From Winogradskyella sp. (lineage in GTDB: Bacteria > Bacteroidota > Bacteroidia > Flavobacteriales > Flavobacteriaceae), in contig NZ_JABSSU010000001.1 in assembly GCF_013213835.1 (NCBI RefSeq), positions 186,001-250,000 of the forward strand: a stretch of 64,000 nucleotides of DNA. The letters run 5' to 3'. How positions within the stretch are numbered: the first letter of the stretch is position 1; each line of letters starts with the position of its first letter. The notes beneath the pieces are model-generated. The model saw nothing but the letters and a program-made list of their open reading frames with translations, had not been told where the DNA came from and did no database searches. Positions 17,324-25,197 of the stretch are shown here, piece by piece. The position numbers and the translations under genes were made by a program.

Positions 17324-19039
17324 TTAAATTGGTATATCAACAATTACGGTAGTTCCCTGATTTATTTCCGATTCAATGGTGAGTTTACCATCTAAGTGCT
17401 CTATACGTTTGTCTATACTATTAATACCCATTCCGGTGTTGGATTTAGTAATTTGACTTGGATTAAATCCTTTACCATTATCCTCAACCATGATGTTGAT
17501 ACTGTCTTCGTGATTGGTGAGGTGTATGGTAACTTCTGAAGCATTAGCATGCTTTAAGACATTTGTTACGAGCTCTTGTATTACTCTAAAAAGTGTGAGT
17601 TCTAAACTGTTCTCTAGACGTTGGTCTAAACCATGGTCTAGGACATCTATTTGAATTTTATTAGCAACAGATATTTTATCAGCCATATGTTGTACAGCTT
17701 TTAAAAGGCCTTGTTTCGCAATAACCCCAGAGCTTTTAGCATGCGCCACAGTACGTACTTTTTGATAGGCTTCATCAATAAGACTGTTAGTTTTATCAAA
17801 AAGTTCTGGTGTACTTTTATCCTTTAAGGCGTTAAAATGCAGTTTTACGGTCGCCATAAGACCACCAAGATCATCATGAAGGTCGTTAGCTATACGTTGA
17901 CGTTCTTTTTCTTGACCTTCTATCATGGCATCAATAGCGGTTAATTCTTGTTCTTTTAAGGTAGTGGCAAGCTTTTGAGATTCTAGCTGTTTTTCTTGTT
18001 CTGCTAATCGTTGTTTTTTTCGTGTGTTTTTTTGAATGAGGAAAAAAGTAATGCTTCCAAAAAGTATTACACCTAAAGAACCGAAAAGTAGGTTGCGATT
18101 CTGTATACGTTTTGCTTCACTTTCAAGATTATCTGCTCTTAGTTTTTCGTTATCAAATTGTTCTTTGACTTTTGAAATTTCCACGTTTTGTGCTTCAATG
18201 TTTAGGCTGTCTTTTATATTAATGTACTTATCATAATAATTTAAAGCACTTTTGTAATCTTCTAACTGTTCGTAACAATTAGAGAGTTTACCATATAGAA
18301 TTTTATGGTACATTTTTTCGTGCTTTGTGAGTTTAAACTTTTTCGCCTGTTCTAGATGTTTTATGGCTTCAACAAAGTTCTTTTCTTTTTCAAAAGCGTT
18401 AGCGTAGTTGATATATGTACTAAATAGTTGATCAGAATGTTCTTGCTTATATAATGAAATAGCCCTTTTATAATAGACTTTAGCAGAATCTTGTGAAAAG
18501 AAACCAGAATGTAATAGCCCTAAATTAGTATTAATTTTTGCCATGGTGAAACTGTCCTGCAAACTCTTTGCATCTGTCAAGGCATCCAAGTAATAGGTTT
18601 TTGCTTTTTTGTGTTCTTTTGGATTAAAATAATAAGAAGCATAATCTAGCTTTACTTGTAAAAGTTGTTGTTGGTCATCAGTAGACTTCACATAGTTGTA
18701 ATAAGCATCTAGATAAGAAATCGGGTCGATATTCAACTGGTTTTGCGCTACCAATAGTGTAAAAATAGCTCTGTTACAAGAGGCTGTTTCAGAATCACTA
18801 TTGAGATCCTTATTTAATTTAAGAGCTTTGGTGTAATAAAAGAAAGCTGAGTCTGCTTTATTAAGGTTGTCAAATTGCTGAGCGAGAAGAAATATAGATT
18901 TAGCTTTGACTGTACTGTTCTTTGTAGACTTTATTTCTTGTCTATAAAAACTAATTGAGTCCTCGTTAAAAGAAAATACATTAGCAGTTGTAAAAACTGC
19001 TAATGTTAATATTAGTAAATGTTTTATGAAGTGATTCAT
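17324..19039 (-). CDS. TPR-containing sensor histidine kinase, NarX-like core
   Basis: The 571-residue kinase has a signal peptide (1-23) and periplasmic TPR-like helical repeats to about 285. One membrane segment (about 316-335) and a coiled coil (340-375) follow. The HisKA_3 phospho-acceptor is His388 in RIANDLHDDLGG. The ATPase domain has an N box around Asn493 (QELVTNVLKHANA) and a G1 box DNGKGF (520-525). It should phosphorylate the NarL-type regulator encoded 18 bp downstream. The signal is unknown, but the periplasmic TPR domain suggests protein-protein sensing at the envelope. A lipoprotein gene ends three bases upstream and may encode part of the sensor. Confidence 0.93.
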   Translation of the reverse strand: MNHFIKHLLILTLAVFTTANVFSFNEDSISFYRQEIKSTKNSTVKAKSIFLLAQQFDNLNKADSAFFYYTKALKLNKDLNSDSETASCNRAIFTLLVAQNQLNIDPISYLDAYYNYVKSTDDQQQLLQVKLDYASYYFNPKEHKKAKTYYLDALTDAKSLQDSFTMAKINTNLGLLHSGFFSQDSAKVYYKRAISLYKQEHSDQLFSTYINYANAFEKEKNFVEAIKHLEQAKKFKLTKHEKMYHKILYGKLSNCYEQLEDYKSALNYYDKYINIKDSLNIEAQNVEISKVKEQFDNEKLRADNLESEAKRIQNRNLLFGSLGVILFGSITFFLIQKNTRKKQRLAEQEKQLESQKLATTLKEQELTAIDAMIEGQEKERQRIANDLHDDLGGLMATVKLHFNALKDKSTPELFDKTNSLIDEAYQKVRTVAHAKSSGVIAKQGLLKAVQHMADKISVANKIQIDVLDHGLDQRLENSLELTLFRVIQELVTNVLKHANASEVTIHLTNHEDSINIMVEDNGKGFNPSQITKSNTGMGINSIDKRIEHLDGKLTIESEINQGTTVIVDIPI

Positions 19040-19042
19040 TAA

Positions 19043-19708
19043 TTATTTTACGATGATACCTCCACAAGCTTCTTGAGGTCGGAATTTATCAAAATCTGCA
19101 GTTTTAATTGCCTCGCATAACGAAATACTAGTCGGTTCTACCCCTGTAGCTATAAATTCTCTAGCTTCATTTAAAATTGCACTTCTATTTGCATTAAATT
19201 CTGTTGAATTATCATTAATAACCAATACTATTACAGAGTCGTTCTTAATTCCATCATTTAATATTGTAGTGTGCACTTTATCTTCTAAAATATGTGTTAT
19301 TGGATTATTAGATCTTTCGTCTATTGTGCCATCTGAGATATGGTATAATATAGCACTTCTAGTCGATGAAGAGATATCAAAAGTGTTGTGATGCCTAAAG
19401 TTTTCATTTGAAACGGGTACTTTAAGTTCCATTGTGTCATCAGTTAGTTTACTTTGATTATTTACAATTTGATAATTATAGTCGTAGTATTGTACTTCAT
19501 TTTGTTTGATACGTCTAATACTGCTCAGAATATTAACCTCAGAGTTTTCTCTGTCTGATGATTTCATCTTGACAACACTATCTAGTTTCTTTGTTAAAGA
19601 CTCAATTTCAGCTTGTTCTATTTCGCAACTATTTTTGGCATCATTACAAGCAAGAAATACTAACAGAAAGAATGTAAATACACTTAGTTTTAAAAATTTA
19701 GTTTTCAT
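19043..19708 (-). CDS. Lipoprotein, first gene of the kinase operon
   Basis: The 221-residue protein has a lipoprotein signal peptide ending LVFLAC (Cys21), then a short coiled-coil-like segment (CEIEQAEIESLTKKLDSVVKM). The rest is a mixed domain with VSNENFRHHNTFDIS, LVINDNSTEFNANRSAILNEAREFI and a C-terminal SLCEAIKTADFDKFRPQEACGG. The three late Cys residues could pair. I do not recognise a family. Its stop is three bases from the kinase start, so they share an mRNA, and it carries the NarL-type promoter of the operon. It may present a ligand to the kinase or belong to its output. Confidence 0.72.
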   Translation of the reverse strand: MKTKFLKLSVFTFFLLVFLACNDAKNSCEIEQAEIESLTKKLDSVVKMKSSDRENSEVNILSSIRRIKQNEVQYYDYNYQIVNNQSKLTDDTMELKVPVSNENFRHHNTFDISSSTRSAILYHISDGTIDERSNNPITHILEDKVHTTILNDGIKNDSVIVLVINDNSTEFNANRSAILNEAREFIATGVEPTSISLCEAIKTADFDKFRPQEACGGIIVK

Positions 19709-19735
19709 TTTAGTGGGATTATTTGATTAATAATA

Positions 19736-19783
19736 CAAAGATGCAATAGCGTATTGCATCATAACATACCCAATATCAGGTAT
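19736..19783 (-). promoter_or_regulatory. NarL-type palindrome plus -7 box of the kinase operon
   Basis: ATACCCAATATCAGGTAT (19766-19783) lies exactly 22 bp from CATCTTTG (19736-19743, minus strand), which differs from TAnnTTTG in one base. No T run follows on the minus strand, so this copy is not a terminator. The gene start is 27 bp past the box. Confidence 0.72.
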
Positions 19784-19848
19784 ATTAGATTATGAAGTTA
19801 TAAAATAAAATGAAAATTATAGGAAAAATAAGACGAAACCTATCCTAG

Positions 19849-20034
19849 TTACATAAAAATAAACTTTACAGTAGCAATTAGAGCTATAAAGCTAATGAAC
19901 GCAATAAGTATCCAAACTGTGCCTTTATAATGTGTCTTATGAATCCTTTTGTCCTTTCGATATTGAAATGCAATGACGATAACAAAAGCGATGAAGAATA
20001 ATAATCCAAAAATCAATTGACCGGTTGAGAACAT
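19849..20034 (-). CDS. Small two-helix membrane protein
   Basis: From the ATG at 20034 the protein has 61 residues; an upstream TTG would add six. It holds two membrane segments (GQLIFGLLFFIAFVIVIAF and TVWILIAFISFIALIATVKF) joined by a basic loop (QYRKDKRIHKTHYKG) that should face the cytoplasm. Similar small hypothetical proteins are common in Flavobacteriaceae and none has a known role. The gene stands alone between the kinase operon and the MazG-like gene. Confidence 0.6.
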   Translation of the reverse strand: MFSTGQLIFGLLFFIAFVIVIAFQYRKDKRIHKTHYKGTVWILIAFISFIALIATVKFIFM

Positions 20035-20108
20035 TAGTTTATTTTTAAGCAAAATTAACTATAAAAACTAAGATTTCCGTTTCTACGGAAATGAAATTTA
20101 CCTTTTAA

Positions 20109-20495
20109 ATGCAAGACAAGATTAATGCTGTTAAAGCCTTTCATACAGCTTTTAAAATAGGGCATAGAGAAACACCAAAAGCAGATTTAGGTTTAGAAAA
20201 AAATATGTTACGCTATAAGTTAATGCGCGAGGAAAATGAAGAATATCTGGAGGCTGCAAATGATAATGATTTGGTTGAAGTGGCCGATGCTCTTGGCGAC
20301 ATGTTATACATTCTTTGCGGAACAATTATAGAGCACGGTTTACAATATAAAATTGAGGAAGTTTTTGAAGAAATACAACGCAGTAACATGAGTAAATTGG
20401 GTGAAGATGGTGAACCCATTTATAGAGAAGACGGTAAGGTTTTAAAAGGACCTAACTACTTTAAGCCTAATATTGCTGAAATTTTAGATAAATAA
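20109..20495 (+). CDS. MazG-like nucleotide pyrophosphohydrolase
   Basis: The 128-residue all-alpha protein has the acidic metal-binding pattern of the MazG/HisE/dUTPase-2 superfamily: EENEEYLEA (about 39-47), then VEVADALGDMLYILCGT (56-72). These give the E-x-x-E and D-x-x-D metal sites. The C-terminus is a separate short motif (YREDGKVLKGPNYFKPNI) typical of the phosphoribosyl-ATP-pyrophosphohydrolase-like subgroup. It probably hydrolyses a non-canonical NTP to NMP and pyrophosphate. The substrate is not predictable. Confidence 0.85.
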   Translation: MQDKINAVKAFHTAFKIGHRETPKADLGLEKNMLRYKLMREENEEYLEAANDNDLVEVADALGDMLYILCGTIIEHGLQYKIEEVFEEIQRSNMSKLGEDGEPIYREDGKVLKGPNYFKPNIAEILDK

Positions 20496-20510
20496 GCTAA
20501 TAGTGCATAG

Positions 20511-20557
20511 AAAAAGGGATAAGAAATTAGTGATTAACTAACAACTTATCCCTTTTT
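20511..20557. terminator. Bidirectional terminator between the MazG-like gene and ilvE
   Basis: AAAAAGGGATAAG and CTTATCCCTTTTT form a perfect 13-bp stem around a 21-base loop, with T runs in both directions, between two convergent genes. Confidence 0.75.
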
Positions 20558-20575
20558 ACTTATAATTACTTACTA

Positions 20576-21643
20576 CTATACCTTAACTCTCCATCCAAAA
20601 GGATCTTCTGACTTATTTGTTTGTATATCTGTAATCTTCTTCTTTAAGAATTGTCCAAATGTGTTTTCTAATTCTGGTAATTCAAAGTCTTTGCCTTTAT
20701 AACCAAAGCCAGAAATTGGAGAAACTACCGCAGCAGTACCTGCACCAAACATTTCTTTTAAACTTCCGTTTTCTGCAGCTTCAACTAACTCAGTGGCTTT
20801 TATTTTTCTAACCTCAGTTTTTATACCTTCAGCTTCCGCTATTGTTAAAATACTCTTTCTTGTAATACCGTCTAATATTCTATCGCTAGTTGGCACTGTT
20901 AGTAAAGTATCATTTATTCTTACAAAAATATTCATGGCGCCAGCTTCTTCGATATATTCGTGCGTATTATCGTCTGTCCAAATTACTTGCTGATAACCTT
21001 TATCTTTTGCGAGTTGTGTTGGGTAAAACTGTCCGGCATAATTACCACCAGCTTTTGCAAAACCAACACCACCATTTGCAGAACGCGAATATTTTTCTTC
21101 AATGAGTACATTTACTTTCCCAGAGAAATATGGTCCAGAAGGAGCAAAAGCAATCACTAATTTATATGCATCAGCTGGTGACGCATGAAACCCTTTTCCT
21201 GTAGCAAACATAAAAGGTCTTATGTATAGCGCACTTCCTTCAGCAGTTGGTATCCAGTCTTTTTCAATTTTCAAAAGTGTTTTCAGACCATTTATAAAAT
21301 AAGCTTCTGGCATTTCTGGCATAGCTAAACGCTTAGCAGAAATGTTCATACGGTTAAAATTATCTAAAGGTCTAAATAAAAATACATCACCAGCGGCATC
21401 TTTGTAAGCTTTCATACCTTCAAAAATAGATTGACCGTAATGGAAAATCTTAGAAGATGGATCTAAACTAATTGGTTGATAAGGCATAATCTTAGGAGTT
21501 TGCCATTTACCATTTTCGTAATCGCAAACAAACATATGGTCTGTGTAAGTGCTTCCAAAGCTTAAATTGTTGAAATCAACATCGTTGATTTTTGATGTTT
21601 TTGCCTTTTCAATTAAGATATCCTCAGTATAAATCGTGGCCAT
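20576..21643 (-). CDS. ilvE: Branched-chain amino acid aminotransferase
   Basis: The 355-residue class IV PLP enzyme shows FHYGQSIFEGMKAYK and LFRPLDNFNRMNISAKRL. ALYIRPFMFATG and the region around GGNYAGQFYPTQLAKDKGYQQVIWTD include the PLP-binding Lys zone. EEAGAMNIFVRIN and LDGITRKSILTIAEAEGI follow. Length and motifs fit the long, eukaryote-like BCAT group found in Bacteroidota. It transfers amino groups between branched-chain 2-oxoacids and glutamate in Ile, Leu and Val metabolism. It is transcribed alone, divergent from the DUF4920 gene. Confidence 0.95.
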   Translation of the reverse strand: MATIYTEDILIEKAKTSKINDVDFNNLSFGSTYTDHMFVCDYENGKWQTPKIMPYQPISLDPSSKIFHYGQSIFEGMKAYKDAAGDVFLFRPLDNFNRMNISAKRLAMPEMPEAYFINGLKTLLKIEKDWIPTAEGSALYIRPFMFATGKGFHASPADAYKLVIAFAPSGPYFSGKVNVLIEEKYSRSANGGVGFAKAGGNYAGQFYPTQLAKDKGYQQVIWTDDNTHEYIEEAGAMNIFVRINDTLLTVPTSDRILDGITRKSILTIAEAEGIKTEVRKIKATELVEAAENGSLKEMFGAGTAAVVSPISGFGYKGKDFELPELENTFGQFLKKKITDIQTNKSEDPFGWRVKV

Positions 21644-21665
21644 AATAGTTGCTTATTTTGTTTTG

Positions 21666-21673
21666 CAAAAATA
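21666..21673 (-). promoter_or_regulatory. -7 element of ilvE
   Basis: On the minus strand this reads TATTTTTG, a perfect TAnnTTTG match, 22 bp upstream of the ilvE start. Confidence 0.5.
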
Positions 21674-21717
21674 CACAATCAATGGCTTTAAATAAAAGCT
21701 ATTTTCTTTAAATTTTG

Positions 21718-21725
21718 TAAATTTG
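21718..21725 (+). promoter_or_regulatory. -7 element of the DUF4920 gene
   Basis: TAAATTTG lies 37 bp upstream of the ATG at 21763 and matches the Bacteroidota -7 element. Confidence 0.5.
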
Positions 21726-21762
21726 CATTTCGATAATTAATCAATATTAAACACAATAAATA

Positions 21763-22272
21763 ATGAAAAAAATTCTTTTAAGTACACTGGTTTGTTTAGC
21801 CTTATTTGCATGTAAAAATGATGCGAAAACTACTGAGGATCAAGTTGATGAAACAACTCAAAATGAAGAAATTGCCTATGCTTCTTTCGGAATGGAAATT
21901 AACGATGCTGATGCCTTATCTGCTGAGCGTATGATGGTACATTACAAAGATTTAAAAGCCGGTGACACTATTCCTGCAAAAATGAGAGGAACTATTACAG
22001 ATGTATGTTCTAAAAAGGGATGTTGGATGAAATTAGATATGGGTAATGAAGATGAAGTGTTTGTGAGATTTAAAGATTATGGATTCTTTATGCCACTTAA
22101 TGCTGAAGGCGAAGTTGTGGTTAACGGAAAAGCGTTTGTTACAGAAACAACAGTTGATGAATTAAGACACTACGCGGAAGATGCAGGTAAATCTGAAGAA
22201 GAGATTGCTGCAATTACAGAATCTAAGTTTGAATATCGATTCTTAGCTGATGGAGTCCTTCTTAAACAATAA
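21763..22272 (+). CDS. DUF4920 lipoprotein
   Basis: The 169-residue protein has a lipoprotein signal peptide (LVCLALFAC; Cys17) and a linker rich in Thr, Asp and Glu. The DUF4920 domain spans about 40-165: IPAKMRGTITDVCSKKGCWMKLDM, VFVRFKDYGFFMPLN, GKAFVTETTVDELRHYAEDAGKS and FEYRFLADGVLLK. The CSKKGCW pair of Cys residues is a hallmark and may bind metal or a cofactor. It is an OB-like periplasmic domain of unknown role. Its end overlaps the next gene by 23 bases. Confidence 0.88.
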   Translation: MKKILLSTLVCLALFACKNDAKTTEDQVDETTQNEEIAYASFGMEINDADALSAERMMVHYKDLKAGDTIPAKMRGTITDVCSKKGCWMKLDMGNEDEVFVRFKDYGFFMPLNAEGEVVVNGKAFVTETTVDELRHYAEDAGKSEEEIAAITESKFEYRFLADGVLLKQ

Positions 22273-22705
22273 GTTTTATGTGTTTCTCTTTGTTTTTATA
22301 GGCTTTATAGGCTGTAAAAATGAAGAAGAAAAAGTAGAAGAAACTAAGCCAGAGAAAGAAGAGTTAATTATGTATCAACCTTCTGAAATGGCCAGTTTTA
22401 TGAACGCGATGTACGTCTATAATCTGCAAATTAAAGCGCAGATAGAAAAAGGTGAAGTACCAGTGTCTATGCCTTTAGATTTAATGACGTTACATTCTGC
22501 CGAAATGACCAAAGGCAATAAACGTACTGCAGCTTGGAATAATGTTGTAGATGTTTTTATTGAATCTCAAAAAGCGGTTTTAGATACTTTATCAAATATA
22601 GAATTAAAGGAACGGTATAATAGTTCTATCAATAATTGTTTGCAGTGTCATAAGACGGAATGTACAGGGCCAATTCCTAAGATTAAAAAACTACTTATTA
22701 AATAG
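22250..22705 (+). CDS. Lipoprotein with a single CxxCH heme-binding motif
   Basis: The 151-residue protein has a lipoprotein signal peptide (FVFIGFIGC; Cys22) and a linker of Glu and Lys. A helical region follows with MYQPSEMASFMNAMYVYN, MPLDLMTLHSAEMTKG and AAWNNVVDVFIESQKAVLD. Near the C-terminus NNCLQCHKTECTGPIPKIKKL contains CLQCH, a c-type heme attachment motif, as in helical cytochromes. The ATG lies inside the preceding DUF4920 gene (23-base overlap), indicating tight coupling; a redox link between the two is possible. The next gene starts immediately after its stop. Confidence 0.72.
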   Translation: MESFLNNKFYVFLFVFIGFIGCKNEEEKVEETKPEKEELIMYQPSEMASFMNAMYVYNLQIKAQIEKGEVPVSMPLDLMTLHSAEMTKGNKRTAAWNNVVDVFIESQKAVLDTLSNIELKERYNSSINNCLQCHKTECTGPIPKIKKLLIK

Positions 22706-23377
22706 TTGAATAGAAAGATTATCACCACGGCTGATGGTTCTAAAACCATTCAGATTGAAGATTGGAATGAACAATACCATTCCATTCATGGTGCAATAAA
22801 TGAAGCAAACCATGTGTTTATTAAACATGGTTTGCTTTATTATTTTGAAAATGTTTCAAAACCAAAATCAATGAACATCTTAGAGATTGGTTTTGGTACC
22901 GGACTTAATGCCTTTTTAACTTTTCTGAAGGCTGAAGAATTACATCAAACAATCGACTATGTTGGAGTAGAAGCTTATCCAGTTTCAATTGATGAGATTT
23001 CAGAATTAAATTACATTGAATTAATCTCAAAAGCCCATCAATTAGAATTTGAAAAACTACACAAAGTCTCTTGGGAAAACCAGCATGAGATTACCACTCA
23101 TTTTAAATTAGAGAAACAGAAAAAGTTCTTCAAAGAGATAGATTCCGAAAATAGTTTTGACATTATTTATTTTGATGCCTTTGGCCCAAGAGTTCAGCCC
23201 GAGCTTTGGACTGAAGATATCTTTGCAATCATGTTTAAGGCTATAATAGAAAAAGGTGTGTTGGTGACGTATTCAGCAAAAGGAAGTGTAAGACGTGCAA
23301 TGCAAGCAGTTGGTTTTAAAGTAGAACGACTTCCTGGACCACCTGGAAAACGTGAAATGTTAAGAGCTCACAAATAA
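22706..23377 (+). CDS. mnmD: tRNA 5-methylaminomethyl-2-thiouridine methyltransferase, MnmD type
   Basis: The 223-residue SAM-dependent methyltransferase corresponds to the MnmC2 domain. ILEIGFGTGLNAFLTFL (about 52-68) is the SAM loop, followed by YVGVEAYPV, FDIIYFDAFGPRVQPELWTEDIF and LVTYSAKGSVRRAMQAVGFKVERLPGPPGKREMLRAHK. It completes mnm5s2U at the wobble position of certain tRNAs. It lacks the FAD domain of the E. coli MnmC fusion, which is normal for free-standing MnmD. The start is TTG directly after the preceding stop, so translation is probably coupled. Confidence 0.92.
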   Translation: MNRKIITTADGSKTIQIEDWNEQYHSIHGAINEANHVFIKHGLLYYFENVSKPKSMNILEIGFGTGLNAFLTFLKAEELHQTIDYVGVEAYPVSIDEISELNYIELISKAHQLEFEKLHKVSWENQHEITTHFKLEKQKKFFKEIDSENSFDIIYFDAFGPRVQPELWTEDIFAIMFKAIIEKGVLVTYSAKGSVRRAMQAVGFKVERLPGPPGKREMLRAHK

Positions 23378-23470
23378 GTGCTAAATATTAAACCTAGCAA
23401 ACATTTTATTAACTGCATTGGCAAACGTTAAATCCAAATTAAAGTTGCAATAACCCATTTTACCCTTTTG

Positions 23471-23478
23471 TATCTTTG
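23471..23478 (+). promoter_or_regulatory. -7 element of the epimerase gene
   Basis: TATCTTTG matches TAnnTTTG, 14 bp before the ATG at 23493. Confidence 0.45.
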
Positions 23479-23492
23479 TTAAAAAGAGAAGA

Positions 23493-24440
23493 ATGACGGT
23501 TTTAATAACGGGTGCGACAGGATTAATTGGTAAGGAGATTGTAAAGCAATGTCACGAAAAAGGTTTTAATGTCCATTACTTAACAACTTCAAAATCTAAG
23601 TTAAGTAATGAGAGTAATTATAAAGGATTTTACTGGAATCCTAAGACAAAGGATATAGATCATAAGTGTCTTGAAGGTGTTGATGCAATAATAAATTTAG
23701 TAGGTGCATCGATTTCTAAGCGATGGACAAAATCATACAAGAGAGAAATACTTGAAAGTCGTACACTTACAGCTCAATTACTGCGGGATACTATAAAAAA
23801 TCATAATTATCAAATTGATTATGTAGTATCGGCAAGTGCTATAGGAATTTATCCTTCATGTTCTACTCACTATTATGAGGAAAATAATACTGAAGTTTCT
23901 AAATCGTTCTTAGGTGAAGTTGTTCAACAATGGGAAGAAGCTATTGATGGTTTTAAACAACTTGGTTGTAAAGTTGCCAAAATTAGAATCGGATTAGTGT
24001 TAGCAAATGAAGGTGGTGCTTTACCAGAAATTATAAGACCAATAAAAATAGGAGTAGGAGCTGCTTTTGGTGATGGTAAACAATGGCAAAGTTGGGTGCA
24101 TCTCAAGGATCTAGCGGGAATTTTTATTCATGCGATAGAGCATCACTTAGAAGGTGTATATAATGGTGGAGCACCAAATGCTGTATCCAATCAAGAATTG
24201 ACTAAAATAGCTGCTAGTGTACTTAAAAAACCATTAATACTTCCTAATGTTCCTAAATTTGCTATGAAATTGGTACTTGGTGAAATGCACATGCTTTTGT
24301 TTGAAAGCCAGCGCGTAAGTTCACAAAAAATTGAAAGTACAGGCTATAATTTTTTATATGCTAATTTACGACCTGCTTTAGAGGATTTGTTGCTTGAGCC
24401 TATCGGAGATAAACATTCGTCACCAATTTCTCAACCGTAG
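23493..24440 (+). CDS. TIGR01777-type NAD-dependent epimerase/oxidoreductase
   Basis: The 315-residue Rossmann protein opens MTVLITGATGLIGKEIVKQ (GxxGxxG dinucleotide loop). It continues with the TIGR01777 hallmarks DAIINLVGASISKRWTKSYKREILESR, VVSASAIGIYP and VAKIRIGLVLANEGGALPEI. VYNGGAPNAVSNQELTK leads into the C-terminal DUF1731 region, with LPNVPKFAMKLVLGEM and VSSQKIESTGYNFLYANLRPALEDLL. The substrate is unknown; relatives are plant SulA-like and bacterial YfcH proteins. The last 41 bases overlap the 3' end of the convergent anti-sigma factor gene. Confidence 0.9.
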   Translation: MTVLITGATGLIGKEIVKQCHEKGFNVHYLTTSKSKLSNESNYKGFYWNPKTKDIDHKCLEGVDAIINLVGASISKRWTKSYKREILESRTLTAQLLRDTIKNHNYQIDYVVSASAIGIYPSCSTHYYEENNTEVSKSFLGEVVQQWEEAIDGFKQLGCKVAKIRIGLVLANEGGALPEIIRPIKIGVGAAFGDGKQWQSWVHLKDLAGIFIHAIEHHLEGVYNGGAPNAVSNQELTKIAASVLKKPLILPNVPKFAMKLVLGEMHMLLFESQRVSSQKIESTGYNFLYANLRPALEDLLLEPIGDKHSSPISQP

Positions 24441-25197
24441 GATGATCATTTCCACCCGCAGGTTCAATCGTAATATTTAATGATTCAGAGTTTTCAATGT
24501 AACTCATGGCTAACAGGTTATTGTCCTTTGGTATCACGCCCATGTTAATCATTTCGCCTTCAACATCTGCCCACATTTGGTAATCGTGGTCGTCATCTAA
24601 TATTGGTAATTTTTCAGTGTTAATTACAACTGCTTTAGTGCTATGGTTAATATAACTCACTACTTTGCCATTTGGCATGAGGGCATTACCTTTTAAAATG
24701 TATTGTTCAGTGTCAGAATGTGATAATGTGGCAAACAGTGCAGTTTCTGATTCTAATTTATTATTAAGATTTTCAAGTGTATTAATTAACTTTTCATTTT
24801 CGGTATTAACAATTTTTTGTTCTTTTTTAAAGTCTGCTAACTGATTATACAACCAAAATGTACTTATCATCAGTAATGCCGCTATACTTGCAGCGATTCT
24901 GAAATAGGCTCTAGTATTGCTTCTGTTTTCAATACTTACAACTTTTACTTCGGGTGAATCAGATTCTTTTATTTGAGATAATAGTTGAGTTTTCAACTTT
25001 TCAGGAGGAGCCACAGCATTTTCAAGACCAAGAGTTTCAAAATCTTTTTCAAGGTCTTCAAAATATGATTTTAAATCAGCATTTGAAGCTAATACTTCTT
25101 CAATTTGTTGACATTCCTTATTATTGAGTTCGCCTAGAAGATATTGTTCTAACAGGCCATTTTCGATTATTATTTTATTATCCCACTTCATCTTCAC
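24400..25197 (-). CDS. RskA-type anti-sigma factor
   Basis: The 265-residue protein has an N-terminal cytoplasmic region (1-90; LLEQYLLGELNNKECQQIEEVLASN), which fits an anti-sigma domain but lacks the zinc-binding His-Cys set. One membrane segment is at about 99-117 (IAASIAALLMISTFWLY). A coiled coil (120-150) leads to a periplasmic RskA C-terminal domain with LPNGKVV-like and DYQMWADVEGEMINMGVIP motifs, ending in a typical AGG region. The start is GTG in a GTGA overlap with the sigma gene stop. It should hold the sigma factor at the membrane. Its 3' end overlaps the epimerase gene by 41 bases. Confidence 0.88.
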   Translation of the reverse strand: MKMKWDNKIIIENGLLEQYLLGELNNKECQQIEEVLASNADLKSYFEDLEKDFETLGLENAVAPPEKLKTQLLSQIKESDSPEVKVVSIENRSNTRAYFRIAASIAALLMISTFWLYNQLADFKKEQKIVNTENEKLINTLENLNNKLESETALFATLSHSDTEQYILKGNALMPNGKVVSYINHSTKAVVINTEKLPILDDDHDYQMWADVEGEMINMGVIPKDNNLLAMSYIENSESLNITIEPAGGNDHPTVEKLVTNVYLR

